A DNA stretch of 64,000 nucleotides from Eubacterium barkeri (GTDB taxonomy: Bacteria > Bacillota > Clostridia > Eubacteriales > Eubacteriaceae). The stretch covers positions 19,226 through 83,225 of the forward strand of contig NZ_FNOU01000013.1 of NCBI RefSeq assembly GCF_900107125.1. The letters run 5' to 3'. The notes under the pieces were generated by a model that was not told where the DNA came from, ran no database searches, and was given only the letters and a program-made list of their open reading frames with translations. Of the stretch, positions 43,860 through 52,362 are shown one piece after another. The first letter of the stretch is position 1. Every line of letters starts with the position of its first letter. A program made the translations under genes and the position numbers.

Positions 43860-44334
43860 AAACGGGACATCCCAATTTTGTGTGGAAAAAATCAAAGAGC
43901 AATTGGGAGACGCATTGGTCCTTTGTGATTTAAATCAGGACCCAGTGGATTTGTCCGGGTATGATGGCTATCTCATTGGGGGGAGCATCCGAATGGGGCA
44001 ATATCCTAGAAAGCTGAAGAAGCTTTTGAAAAAGCAAAGGGACCAAATCCGAACAAAGCCCTTGGTCTTCTTTGTGAATTGCGGTTTTCCAGAAAACATG
44101 CGGGATTATATCAAGGGCAATATTCCCGTTGAATTAGCTGAACATGCATCGGAGTGCTATTGCTTTGGAGGCCGGCTGGATTTAGCCATTCTGACGGGCA
44201 CGGACCGGATGGTAGCCACGGCGGTGACCCGCCAGTCAAATGGAAGTGGCCGGCCGGCGGTGGCCCTGAAAATGGACCAAATTGAAGCCTGTGCCCAGAA
44301 ATTAAAAGCCTGGGTAGAGGGTGAGGGCGAATAA
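43831..44334 (+). CDS. Flavodoxin-domain protein
   Basis: 167 aa. FMN-binding loop ILAIYSSKNGTSQFCVEKI, then DGYLIGGSIRMGQYPRKLK and CFGGRLDLA. Resembles the flavodoxin/HemG-like (menaquinone-dependent protoporphyrinogen oxidase type) group that occurs in many anaerobes without haem synthesis; an electron-transfer role is more likely here. Overlaps the previous gene by 29 bases, and the next by one. Confidence 0.82.
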   Translation: MRILAIYSSKNGTSQFCVEKIKEQLGDALVLCDLNQDPVDLSGYDGYLIGGSIRMGQYPRKLKKLLKKQRDQIRTKPLVFFVNCGFPENMRDYIKGNIPVELAEHASECYCFGGRLDLAILTGTDRMVATAVTRQSNGSGRPAVALKMDQIEACAQKLKAWVEGEGE

Positions 44335-44837
44335 TGGTAGAAGCCCAGCGGCTGTTCCATACCCTGGCACCCTATTGCCCTGGGGATGCCAAAGTATTAA
44401 TCCTGGGGACCTTTCCCTCGCCAAAATCCAGGGAAATGGGCTTTTATTATGGCCATCCCCAAAACCGTTTCTGGCGGGTGTTAGCGTCACTGTTCGATGC
44501 ACCTGTTCCCCAGGGGGTGCCAGAGCGGAAGAGTTTTCTAACCCAGTACCATATCGCCCTATGGGATGTCCTGGATTCCTGTACAATCACAGGGGCCAGC
44601 GATGCATCCATAAGAGAGCCAGTGGCTAACGACTTACCCAGGCTCCTTAAGCAGGCTCCCATTAAAAGGATTTATACCACGGGGCGAAGGGCAGAAGCGC
44701 TGCAAAAGCACTTTTGGGGGGATCGCCTGCCGGTCCCGGTGGTGGCCTTACCCTCCACCAGCCCCGCAAATTGCAGGATGGACCTCGACACCCTGGTCCA
44801 GGCATATCGCCCCATTGCAGAGGATATTTTGACATAA
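44334..44837 (+). CDS. DNA-deoxyinosine glycosylase (uracil-DNA glycosylase superfamily)
   Basis: 167 aa. Motif A is in LILGTFPSPKSREMGFYYGHPQNRFW and motif B in ALPSTSPANCRM. This spacing marks the TIGR04274-type family that removes deaminated adenine (hypoxanthine) from DNA. Start ATG overlaps the flavodoxin stop (AATAATG). Confidence 0.87.
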   Translation: MVEAQRLFHTLAPYCPGDAKVLILGTFPSPKSREMGFYYGHPQNRFWRVLASLFDAPVPQGVPERKSFLTQYHIALWDVLDSCTITGASDASIREPVANDLPRLLKQAPIKRIYTTGRRAEALQKHFWGDRLPVPVVALPSTSPANCRMDLDTLVQAYRPIAEDILT

Positions 44838-44852
44838 AAGGAGACGAACCCA

Positions 44853-45659
44853 ATGATCATCGACAGCCATGTCCACGTTTTTCCAGACCAAATGTGCCGC
44901 GCCACCATTGAAAAGTTGGCCGTTGCCAACCCAGAGCACACCTTGCGCTATTATAATGATGGCAGCGTCACAGGGGCGAAAGCCAAAATGGCAGAATGGG
45001 GCATTGATTTGGGAATTATTCTCCCCATTGCCACCAATGCCCGTCAGCAGAGAAATGTCAATGCCTTTGCTTTGGCTGTACAGGAATCAGAAAAAGCCTT
45101 TATCGCCCTGGGAACCATCTATCCCGATGCACCGGACTGCTTGTCGGTGTTAGATGCGGTTGTGGCTGGGGGCGCCCATGGCTTAAAGCTCCACCCAGAT
45201 TATCAGGGGTTCTTTATGGATGAAGAGAAAATGTATCCCATTTATGCACGCTGTCAGGCCCTGGGGGTACCCATTCTTTTCCACACCGGCTACGACCCCA
45301 TTTCTCCCGGCTGTATCCATGCCACACCAGAGAGAATCATCCGGGTGGCCAAGCAGTTTCCCGAGTTAACTATGGTGGCGGCCCATACCGGGGGCTTGGC
45401 CTTCGCTGAGGTTCCCCTGGATTGTTACAAAGGGATTGATAATCTTTATTTTGACACGGCCATTGCAAGCATTACTTTTACGCCGGAGGCCTATCGCGGG
45501 ATCATTGACTGCTATGGTCCCCATCGTTTTCTTTTCGGTACCGATAATCCCTGGGGGGATGGGCGGAAGGATTTAGCATTTTTTAACCAGGTCGATCTTT
45601 CAGAGGAAGAGAAAGCATTGATCTTTGAAGGGAATGCCAGGAGTATTTTCCATATTTAA
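44853..45659 (+). CDS. Amidohydrolase-2 family metal-dependent hydrolase
   Basis: 268 aa TIM-barrel. Metal ligands: SHVHVFPDQ near the N-terminus, HGLKLHPDYQGF, FHTGYDP, VAAHTGG and FGTDNPWGD near the C-terminus. The group includes decarboxylases and hydrolases; substrate unknown. AAGGAGACG precedes the ATG. Confidence 0.88.
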   Translation: MIIDSHVHVFPDQMCRATIEKLAVANPEHTLRYYNDGSVTGAKAKMAEWGIDLGIILPIATNARQQRNVNAFALAVQESEKAFIALGTIYPDAPDCLSVLDAVVAGGAHGLKLHPDYQGFFMDEEKMYPIYARCQALGVPILFHTGYDPISPGCIHATPERIIRVAKQFPELTMVAAHTGGLAFAEVPLDCYKGIDNLYFDTAIASITFTPEAYRGIIDCYGPHRFLFGTDNPWGDGRKDLAFFNQVDLSEEEKALIFEGNARSIFHI

Positions 45660-45683
45660 ACTCAATGAAAAGGGGAAGATCTT

Positions 45684-47033
45684 ATGAACAAATTGAAAAA
45701 CTATACGCCAGTGGCATGGATCGCCATTGCAATTCTGGTATTCATTGGCGGGCTGCTGCTGCTTTTTAATGTGTCACTGGCTTGGCAGATTATTGAAGTG
45801 GCATCAGCCGCTCTGGTGTGTCTGGTGGGAATTGTCTACTTTTTATCCGGTATAATCGGAACAGCCCAGGATCGCTTAAAGACGGTTTTGCTCGGTGGGG
45901 TTCTGGTCGTGGGGGGGATCATCATGTTCGTCGCCCCCTATTTAGTCAAGGATATTTTCAATTTGGTGGCGGGTATCCTGGGGATGATTATTGGGGTGTT
46001 GGTACTGCTGAATGCCTTTAAGCTCAGATCCGATGGAGCCTGGTGGTTATCCACCCTTTTAGGGGGCCTGATCTACCTGTGCCTGGGCTTTGTCATGACC
46101 CAGGCGGATAATCAAGGCCGGCTTTTCGGGATTATTTTTGGGATTTATTTAATCTGCTTTTCCTTCAACATCTTTGCCGATGCTTTTGTGGCCTTAATGC
46201 GCAATAACGACGGTGCCAAGAAGGCGAAAAAGCGGATGCGCATCGCCCTGCCGGCTATCTTTGCAGCATTCCTGCCTATGAAGATGCTGAAGCAGGTGAA
46301 CGACCTGGTACAGGAAGAACCCGGTGAGCTGCTCATGCTGTCAGAAGAACGGCAGCATGGGAACATCGTTCCGGATATGGAAATTTACATTCACACCCGG
46401 GAAGGGCTGATTCCTGGGATGGGCCATGTGGATATCGCCCTTGGAGACACCGTTTATTCCTACGGGAATTACGATGATTCCACCTGGAAAATGGGGGGAT
46501 TCTTCGCCGATGGCGTCTTAGTGGAGATGGGCCGCCAGGACCACATCGACCAGGCCCTGGATGTGGAAAAGAAAATCCTCATGGTCTACGGTCTAAGCCT
46601 GAAGCCGGAGCAGCTTGCCGGAGTAAAGGGGCAGATTGAAAAAATATATGGGGATACGATTCCCTGGAAGCCCTTGGCCCAGCAGTGTGAAGAGGGTGAA
46701 ATTCCCGGAAATCCCGGGGATTTCAAGGATGTCTCCAGCGACCTGTACAATGCCACCAAGGCTAAGTTCTATAAATTTAAAAAGGGCAATGCCTTTAAAA
46801 CCTACTACGCCGTGGGGACCAACTGCGTCGCCCTGGCGGATACCATTGTAGGAAAGAGTGGCATTGATATCTTAAGGATCAACGGGATTATCACCCCCGG
46901 AGCCTATTTGGATTATTTGGACGCTTTGTACGAACGGGGGGACACCATCGTGGTTACCAAGACCTTATATTGCATGGATGAAGACAAGCATGTCTCTGTC
47001 CAGGAAAATTGGAAGCGGAAGACAACAGAATGA
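45684..47033 (+). CDS. DUF308 (HdeD-like) membrane domain fused to a papain-like (permuted) domain
   Basis: 449 aa. Residues 1-175 contain about six hydrophobic helices with the DUF308/HdeD pattern. After a basic linker (KKAKKRMRIA) a soluble domain (about 215-440) shows GMGHVDIALGDTVYSYG, with a candidate catalytic His, and much later VGTNCVALADTIVGKSG, with a candidate catalytic Cys. It then reads ITPGAYLDYLDALYERGD. A His-first, Cys-later order is that of permuted NlpC/P60 or DUF4105-like enzymes, so a peptidase, amidase or acyltransferase function is possible. The catalytic assignment is inference. GGGGAAG precedes the ATG; the stop overlaps apbE. Confidence 0.72.
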   Translation: MNKLKNYTPVAWIAIAILVFIGGLLLLFNVSLAWQIIEVASAALVCLVGIVYFLSGIIGTAQDRLKTVLLGGVLVVGGIIMFVAPYLVKDIFNLVAGILGMIIGVLVLLNAFKLRSDGAWWLSTLLGGLIYLCLGFVMTQADNQGRLFGIIFGIYLICFSFNIFADAFVALMRNNDGAKKAKKRMRIALPAIFAAFLPMKMLKQVNDLVQEEPGELLMLSEERQHGNIVPDMEIYIHTREGLIPGMGHVDIALGDTVYSYGNYDDSTWKMGGFFADGVLVEMGRQDHIDQALDVEKKILMVYGLSLKPEQLAGVKGQIEKIYGDTIPWKPLAQQCEEGEIPGNPGDFKDVSSDLYNATKAKFYKFKKGNAFKTYYAVGTNCVALADTIVGKSGIDILRINGIITPGAYLDYLDALYERGDTIVVTKTLYCMDEDKHVSVQENWKRKTTE

Positions 47034-48103
47034 AGCAATCTCAAAAAAATATGGGGATAGGGGTCGGTCTGATCCTTATCCTCCTTCTCGTTCTAGGCGG
47101 GTGTGCCTCTCAAAAGGTCACCACCCGAAGTGACTTTGCCCTGGATACCGTCATCACCATGACCTTGTACGGCAGTGAGGACAGCAGCCTGATGGACAAA
47201 CCCTTTCAAAGCATTCGGGAATGGGATAAAAAGCTCAATGCCTACAGCACAGACAGTGAAATCGGGGCCATCAACGGGGCTGCCGGCATTAAGCCCGTAT
47301 CCGTCAGCCCAGAGACTTACGCTCTTATCAAAACAGGCTTGACCTACTCCACCCTAACGGATGGTGCCTTCGATATCACCATCGGTCCCCTGGTGGATTT
47401 ATGGGGGATTGGAGAGCCGGAAACCAAGGAACCACCTTCTTCCGAGGCCATTGCCCAGGCTTTAGCCCTGGTAGACTATAAAAAGGTGGAATTAGACCCC
47501 GATTCTCACTCCGTCTATTTAACTGAGCCGGGCATGAAGCTGAACCTGGGGGCCATTGCCAAGGGCTTTATTGGGGAAGAGGCCAGGGCCACCCTTCAAT
47601 CCGAGGGTGTTGAACACGCCATCCTGAATCTGGGGGGCAATGTGGTCCTCATTGGAGGGAAAACCAATGGCCAGGACTTTGTCGTCGGGGTAGAAGATCC
47701 AGAGGATAAAGGGAGCACCCCCCTGGGGAGCATACGCACCAGGGATATGGCCGTGGTAACTTCCGGGGATTATGAACGGTATTTTACCGATGCCGCCGGT
47801 GTACGGTACCATCATATCTTAAGTGCCAAAACCGGCCGTCCCGCAGACAGTGGCCTCCACCAGGTCACCGTCGTGTGTGCCGATTCCACCCAGGCCGATG
47901 CCCTGACCACCTCACTTTTCCTCATGGGAAGGGATTTTGCCAAGGACTATATCGAAAAAACCGATGGGGTAGAGGGTATTTTGGTCACCACGGACAACAC
48001 CATTTGGGTATCCAGCGGGCTTGTGGATTCTTTTTCTTTTGATGAGGGGAACAAGGGAGATCAGTATCATCTGGAGAAAAAAACGCAACCATCACAAGTC
48101 TGA
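47030..48103 (+). CDS. apbE: FAD:protein FMN transferase, lipoprotein
   Basis: Attaches FMN to a Thr of target membrane proteins (such as RnfG/RnfD or NqrB/C). 357 aa, exported lipoprotein: signal helix GVGLILILLLVLGG with lipobox LGGC (Cys25). ApbE motifs: FALDTVITMTLYGS, GAFDITIGPLVDLWGIG, LNLGAIAKGFIGE, ILNLGGNVVLIGG and the Thr/Asp site DSTQADALTTSLFLMG. I use the ATG at 47030, overlapping the upstream stop (ATGA); a TTG at 47009 has no ribosome site. The targets are not in the window. Its 3' end runs into the remnant of a regulator gene. Confidence 0.92.
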   Translation: MKQSQKNMGIGVGLILILLLVLGGCASQKVTTRSDFALDTVITMTLYGSEDSSLMDKPFQSIREWDKKLNAYSTDSEIGAINGAAGIKPVSVSPETYALIKTGLTYSTLTDGAFDITIGPLVDLWGIGEPETKEPPSSEAIAQALALVDYKKVELDPDSHSVYLTEPGMKLNLGAIAKGFIGEEARATLQSEGVEHAILNLGGNVVLIGGKTNGQDFVVGVEDPEDKGSTPLGSIRTRDMAVVTSGDYERYFTDAAGVRYHHILSAKTGRPADSGLHQVTVVCADSTQADALTTSLFLMGRDFAKDYIEKTDGVEGILVTTDNTIWVSSGLVDSFSFDEGNKGDQYHLEKKTQPSQV

Positions 48104-48255
48104 GTAAGATTTGTCAGGCTTTGGACTTTCCCATGGAACAGCTTTTTGAAAATCTTGATCCTTGGAATGAAGCAGAAAGTGTAGCGAACCAATGCTATTC
48201 CCTGGTGGCCTTACTTCAAATTTTAAAAACAACCGTAAATTATAAAAAAAATTAA
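48085..48255 (+). pseudogene. 3' remnant of an XRE-family HTH regulator gene
   Basis: An open frame with no start reads ATITSLSKICQALDFPMEQLF (the last helix and wing-side of an HTH_3 domain) and continues with about 35 residues ending LLQILKTTVNYKKN before TAA at 48253. The first two thirds of the HTH domain are missing, and the frame overlaps the last residues of apbE in another frame. It looks like a regulator cut by a deletion or insertion whose junction is near 48080. Confidence 0.72.
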
Positions 48256-48288
48256 GGGCTGGATTCCATTGAATCTGACCCTTTTTTT
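48254..48288 (+). terminator. Terminator after the regulator remnant
   Basis: AAGGG (48254-48258) with CCCTT, an inner GATTC (48262-48266) with GAATC (48271-48275), then T7. Ends transcription of the apbE unit before the polysaccharide locus. Confidence 0.8.
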
Positions 48289-48374
48289 GACCCCTTAAAG
48301 CATGATTTTACTTTTCTATATCAATATTCTTCCAATGAAAACCATTGAAGCACTGAATAATTAGTGATTATCCA

Positions 48375-48403
48375 TTGAAGAGTCGATTTTTCTCTGATAT
48401 AAT
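48375..48403 (+). promoter_or_regulatory. Promoter of the polysaccharide locus
   Basis: TTGAAG (48375-48380), 17 bases, TATAAT (48398-48403). This predicts a 5' leader of about 220 bases. Confidence 0.72.
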
Positions 48404-48407
48404 TATA

Positions 48408-48630
48408 AACGAAATAAGAAATATGCAAGGAATGCATAATAAAAAAATTCATCAAGTTGACTACTTGACGAAATTAGGAAAATGAAATGATAATTAAAAA
48501 TTTTATGGCAAAGCACTTATGGAGATTGAGAACATTCAGGCCACTGAGCAAGCATTCTTTTACTATGTGGTCTTATTAATGTACATCAAATCAGGAAAAT
48601 AAGAGCAGAAAGGCTTCAAACGAAAGACAT
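48408..48630 (+). promoter_or_regulatory. Long leader of the polysaccharide locus with two inverted repeats
   Basis: The predicted untranslated region contains TATGCA/TGCATA around AGGAA (48422-48438) and TCAAGT/ACTTGA around TGACT (48452-48468), then a possible 30-codon ORF. No standard riboswitch and no JUMPStart/ops-like element is recognised. The rest of the leader is plain AT-rich sequence. Confidence 0.4.
48487..48579 (+). CDS. Possible small leader peptide
   Basis: ATG at 48487, preceded by TAGGAAAATGA, opens 30 codons (MIIKNFMAKHLWRLRTFRPL and ten more) with six basic residues, three aromatic residues in the last third, and a TAA stop. It lies in the leader upstream of the first polysaccharide gene. 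It could be a leader peptide, a tiny gene or chance; there is no independent support. Confidence 0.25.
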   Translation: MIIKNFMAKHLWRLRTFRPLSKHSFTMWSY

Positions 48631-50538
48631 ATGGAAAACGAAAAAATTTCAACAATCTATGACAACCAAAAAGGCCTGCGCATCGGCCTCCTCATCATCG
48701 CTGATGCCATTGTCCTTTTTCTATCTTACTTCTTCGCCTACTATCTGGTATACAGTTTTCATATTCCTTTTAATGAAATTCGGGGAATAATAGGGATTCT
48801 GATCGGAGCCATCGGCATTAAACTTCTCGTCTTTTGGTTCACCCAAATGTACCAAACCCTTTGGCGCTACGCCAGTATTGAAGAGCTATGGCAAATTATT
48901 GGCAGTGTCGTTAGTGCCAACTTTATCACCATTGTCTTCTTTTATATTGTCAGTATGCGTATCCCCACCACCGTCCTGGTCCTCACCTTTATTTTTGACC
49001 TCATCTTAATTGGAGGCATCCGAATCCTCTACCGCAGTCTGCGCCAAATGAAAAGTGGCTCCCGGGGGGAGAAACATCTGGTCCTCATCGTCGGTGCCGG
49101 AGAAGCTGGCATCAAGATGCTCCGGGAAATCAATAACAGCAAAAAAGGCCTCTCTGTTGCGGCCTTTATCGATGACGACCCCAATAAAAAAGGGCGGATG
49201 CTCAACGGCGTCCGAGTCCTTGGTGGCCGGGACAAAATAAAAGAAGCAGTCGAAAGCAATGGCGAATTCGAAGAAATCATCATTGCCATGCCCACCGCCC
49301 CCAAGCGGGACCGCATCGCCATCGCCGAAATCTGTCATGCCACTGGCGTCCCCGTCAAGGTCCTCCCCACCATCGAAGAAATCCTGGAATTCGATATCTC
49401 CGAGCAGAAGCTCCGGGACCTTCAAATCGAAGACCTCCTGGACCGGGACGAAGTCACCCTGGACAAACAAGCCATCGGAGAAACCCTAAACAACAAAACC
49501 GTCCTCGTCACCGGGGGTGCCGGCTCCATCGGAAGCGAACTCTGCCGCCAGATTATCCGGTTCCATCCCAAAGAACTCATCATCTTAGACATCAACGAAA
49601 ACGCCCTGTACTACCTGGAACTGGAACTGGGACGTTACATCAAAGAAATCTTAAACCCCATGGGCATCCACGTCACCCTCACCGTACGCATCGCCAGCAT
49701 CCGGGAAGCCGACATCATGAAAGAAATCTTCCTGGACTTAAAACCCCAGATTGTCTTTCACGCCGCCGCCCACAAACACGTCCCCTTAATGGAACGCACC
49801 CCCCGGGAAGCCGTGAAGAATAACGTCTTTGGCACCATCAACGTTTTAAACGCCTGCCTCACCGCAGGAGTCGATCGCTTCGTCCAAATCTCCACCGACA
49901 AAGCCGTCAACCCCACCAACGTCATGGGCGCCACCAAGCGTATCTGTGAAAAAATGGTCCAGGTCTACAACCAGGAAAACCCCACCGAATGCGTCGCCGT
50001 CCGATTCGGCAACGTCCTCGGCTCCAACGGCTCCGTCATCCCCATCTTCAAAGACCAAATCGCCCGGGGAGGCCCCGTCACCGTCACCCATCAAGACATC
50101 ACCCGATTCTTCATGACCATCCCCGAAGCCACCCAGCTCGTCCTCCAGGCCGCCTCCATGGCCAAAGGCGGGGAGATCTTTGTCCTGGACATGGGAGAAC
50201 CCGAAAAAATAACCGACCTGGCCGAAAAGATGATCCGCCTCTCCGGCTATGAGCCCTACACCGAAATCCCCATCCAGTTCGTCGGTCTAAGGCCCGGGGA
50301 AAAGCTCTACGAAGAGCTCTCCTACAACCTGGAAGCCTTCGACCGCACCACCTTCGACAGCATCTTTGTGGAGAAGCCCGTCTGCTACGATGTCGGGCAG
50401 ATCCGGGAAGCCGGAACCGCCCTGTGGCAAGCCGCTAATGGGGATGCTGATGGACCTGTGATTGAAGGGGTTCGGCGGATGGTGCCGGAGTTTGTGACGG
50501 ATTTTAATCAGAACAAGAATGGAAGAAAATCAATTTAG
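48631..50538 (+). CDS. Membrane UDP-sugar 4,6-dehydratase (PglF/CapD/WbpM type)
   Basis: 635 aa. Four N-terminal membrane helices (about 15-110) and a first Rossmann domain (IVGAGEAGIKMLREI) are followed by the catalytic SDR: VTGGAGSIGSELCRQII, HKHVPLMERTP and ISTDKAVNPTNVMGATKR. It converts UDP-GlcNAc to the 4-keto-6-deoxy sugar. With the next gene (aminotransferase) and the PglD and PglC-like genes further on, a bacillosamine-type route is likely. The ribosome site is weak (AAAGG 14 bases before ATG). From about 49.2 to 50.4 kb nearly every third base is C, a codon choice unlike either neighbour; the last 100 bases return to AT-rich. Confidence 0.93.
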   Translation: MENEKISTIYDNQKGLRIGLLIIADAIVLFLSYFFAYYLVYSFHIPFNEIRGIIGILIGAIGIKLLVFWFTQMYQTLWRYASIEELWQIIGSVVSANFITIVFFYIVSMRIPTTVLVLTFIFDLILIGGIRILYRSLRQMKSGSRGEKHLVLIVGAGEAGIKMLREINNSKKGLSVAAFIDDDPNKKGRMLNGVRVLGGRDKIKEAVESNGEFEEIIIAMPTAPKRDRIAIAEICHATGVPVKVLPTIEEILEFDISEQKLRDLQIEDLLDRDEVTLDKQAIGETLNNKTVLVTGGAGSIGSELCRQIIRFHPKELIILDINENALYYLELELGRYIKEILNPMGIHVTLTVRIASIREADIMKEIFLDLKPQIVFHAAAHKHVPLMERTPREAVKNNVFGTINVLNACLTAGVDRFVQISTDKAVNPTNVMGATKRICEKMVQVYNQENPTECVAVRFGNVLGSNGSVIPIFKDQIARGGPVTVTHQDITRFFMTIPEATQLVLQAASMAKGGEIFVLDMGEPEKITDLAEKMIRLSGYEPYTEIPIQFVGLRPGEKLYEELSYNLEAFDRTTFDSIFVEKPVCYDVGQIREAGTALWQAANGDADGPVIEGVRRMVPEFVTDFNQNKNGRKSI

Positions 50539-50599
50539 GCATAAGATTATTCAAACGATCATAAGAAGGTAAGGTAAAGAATAATGGAAAGATATAAAA

Positions 50600-51802
50600 A
50601 TGATAAAAAATATACCCTTTAGCCCACCAGATATCACCCAAGCAGAAATTGATGAAGTGGTCGATGCTCTTAAATCAGGTTGGATAACAACCGGCCCTAA
50701 AACCAAGGAATTAGAGCGACATGTTGCGAAAAGATGTAACACGAATAAAGCCGCCTGTTTAAATTCCAATACAGCCTGCGCAGAAATAACACTCCGACTT
50801 TTAGGTGTCGGTCCTGGCGATGAAGTCATCCTCCCAGCGTATACCTATACGGCCACCGCCAGTGTCGTCGTGCATGTCGGTGCGAAAATTGTGATGATTG
50901 ACTGCGAGCCTGGGAAATTCACCATGGATTATAACAAGCTTGAAGCGGCTATTACCGAAAAAACTAAAATCATCATACCCGTTGATCTTTTCGGAATACC
51001 CTGTGATTATGAAAAAATCTTTGAAATAGTAGAAAAGAAAAAAGCTCTCTTTCAAGCATCCGATAATGAGTATCAGCAAGCCTTTAATCGAATCATTGTC
51101 ATGACTGACGGCGCCCACTCCTTTGGAGCAAACTATCATAATCAGTCCGTAGCCTGTGCCACAGATTTTATCAATTTTAGCTTTCATGCAGTTAAAAATT
51201 TGACGACAGCTGAAGGTGGGGCCGTCACCTGGCGCCAACATCCCAGTATTGACGATGAAGAGCTCTATCAGAAATATATGCTTCTAAGCCTCCATGGGCA
51301 AAGCAAAGACGCCTTGGCAAAAACAAAAATGGGTGCATGGGAATACGATATCGTAGGGCCGTGGTACAAATGTAACATGACGGATGTCCATGCTGCCATT
51401 GGACTGGCGCAGATTAGGCGCTACGACCAAATCCTGGCTAGACGAAAAGAAATCATCACACGCTATGATGAAGAATTTAGAGAATTGCCGGTCACTGTTT
51501 TACAGCATTACACCGATAATTATCAATCAACGGGTCATCTCTATATCATGCGGCTAAATGGATACACGCCAAAGCAAAGAGATGCATTTATTGAAAAACT
51601 GGCAGATAAGGGAATTGCAACAAATGTGCATTATAAACCACTGCCCCTGCACAGCGCTTATAAGAACTTAGCATTTAATATTGATGATTATCCAAATGCC
51701 AAAAGACAATTTGAAAATGAAATAACGCTACCACTTCATACCTGTTTGACAGATTACGAAGTAAATTATGTTGTTAATGCCGTTAAAATGAATTTGAATT
51801 GA
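50600..51802 (+). CDS. DegT/DnrJ/EryC1-family sugar aminotransferase (PglE-like)
   Basis: 400 aa PLP enzyme. It begins with IPFSPPDITQAEIDEVVDALKSGWITTGP, has NSNTACAEITLRLLG, and carries the PLP lysine in FSFHAVKNLTTAEGGAV; the C-terminus ends LPLHTCLTDYEVNYV. It puts an amino group on C4 of the keto sugar made by the preceding dehydratase. The next gene is an acetyltransferase, as expected for the third step. Confidence 0.94.
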   Translation: MIKNIPFSPPDITQAEIDEVVDALKSGWITTGPKTKELERHVAKRCNTNKAACLNSNTACAEITLRLLGVGPGDEVILPAYTYTATASVVVHVGAKIVMIDCEPGKFTMDYNKLEAAITEKTKIIIPVDLFGIPCDYEKIFEIVEKKKALFQASDNEYQQAFNRIIVMTDGAHSFGANYHNQSVACATDFINFSFHAVKNLTTAEGGAVTWRQHPSIDDEELYQKYMLLSLHGQSKDALAKTKMGAWEYDIVGPWYKCNMTDVHAAIGLAQIRRYDQILARRKEIITRYDEEFRELPVTVLQHYTDNYQSTGHLYIMRLNGYTPKQRDAFIEKLADKGIATNVHYKPLPLHSAYKNLAFNIDDYPNAKRQFENEITLPLHTCLTDYEVNYVVNAVKMNLN

Positions 51803-51812
51803 GGCTAAATAG

Positions 51813-52348
51813 ATGAATACGAGCAGGATGACAAAAATTATTCGAATGGCAATAATGTCGAATGGTTTTCAGCGAGCAAATTATTTAAAAAAGAAGAATG
51901 TATTCTGTAAAATTGGTGAAAATTGTTTTTGGCAACCCAGGAATTTTCCTCCTGAAGCAAAGCTTATAAAGATTGGGGATAATGTTTCTATTGCATCAGA
52001 AGTTTTATTTATAAACCATGATGTAATGCATTATGGTTTTTCGAATAAAAATATCCAAAAAATTACAACTTAAACCGGGGTGCTATAGAAATTGGAAATA
52101 ATGTTTTTATTGGAACTCGTTCACTGATTCTATTAGGAAGTAGAATAGGTGATAATGTAATTATCGGAGCTGGAAGTGTTGTCACTGGTGCTATTCCCGG
52201 AGGGGGGGTATACGCAGGTGTCCCAGCCAAACGGATTGGTGATTTTGAGTATCTTATGGAGGAACGAGAAGCTGTCGAAAAAGATGGAAGAAAAATATCT
52301 GAACGTTTTAAAGAAGTATGGGATGAGTATAAATATAGTGGTAATTAA
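51813..52348 (+). pseudogene. Hexapeptide-repeat acetyltransferase, interrupted by a one-base frameshift
   Basis: The first 86 codons (MNTSRMTKIIRMAIMSNGFQ onward; IGDNVSIASEVLFINHD is typical of the maltose/galactoside O-acetyltransferase fold) stop at 52071. The sequence goes on in the other frame with NYNLNRGAIEIGNNVFIGTR, GSRIGDNVIIGAGSVVTGAIP and GVYAGVPAKRIGDFEYLMEE, ending at 52348. One extra A in the A6 run at 52057-52062 would restore a 178-residue enzyme. Hence it is a recent mutation, a phase-variable switch or a sequence error. Its likely role is O- or N-acetylation of a sugar in the locus. Confidence 0.82.
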
Positions 52349-52362
52349 AAGGAAAATAATGA

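Noticed and set aside
49006..49470. 154-codon minus-strand ORF within the dehydratase gene
   Set aside because: It is the antisense shadow of the C-ending codons; composition explains the lack of stops and no ribosome site or family is seen.
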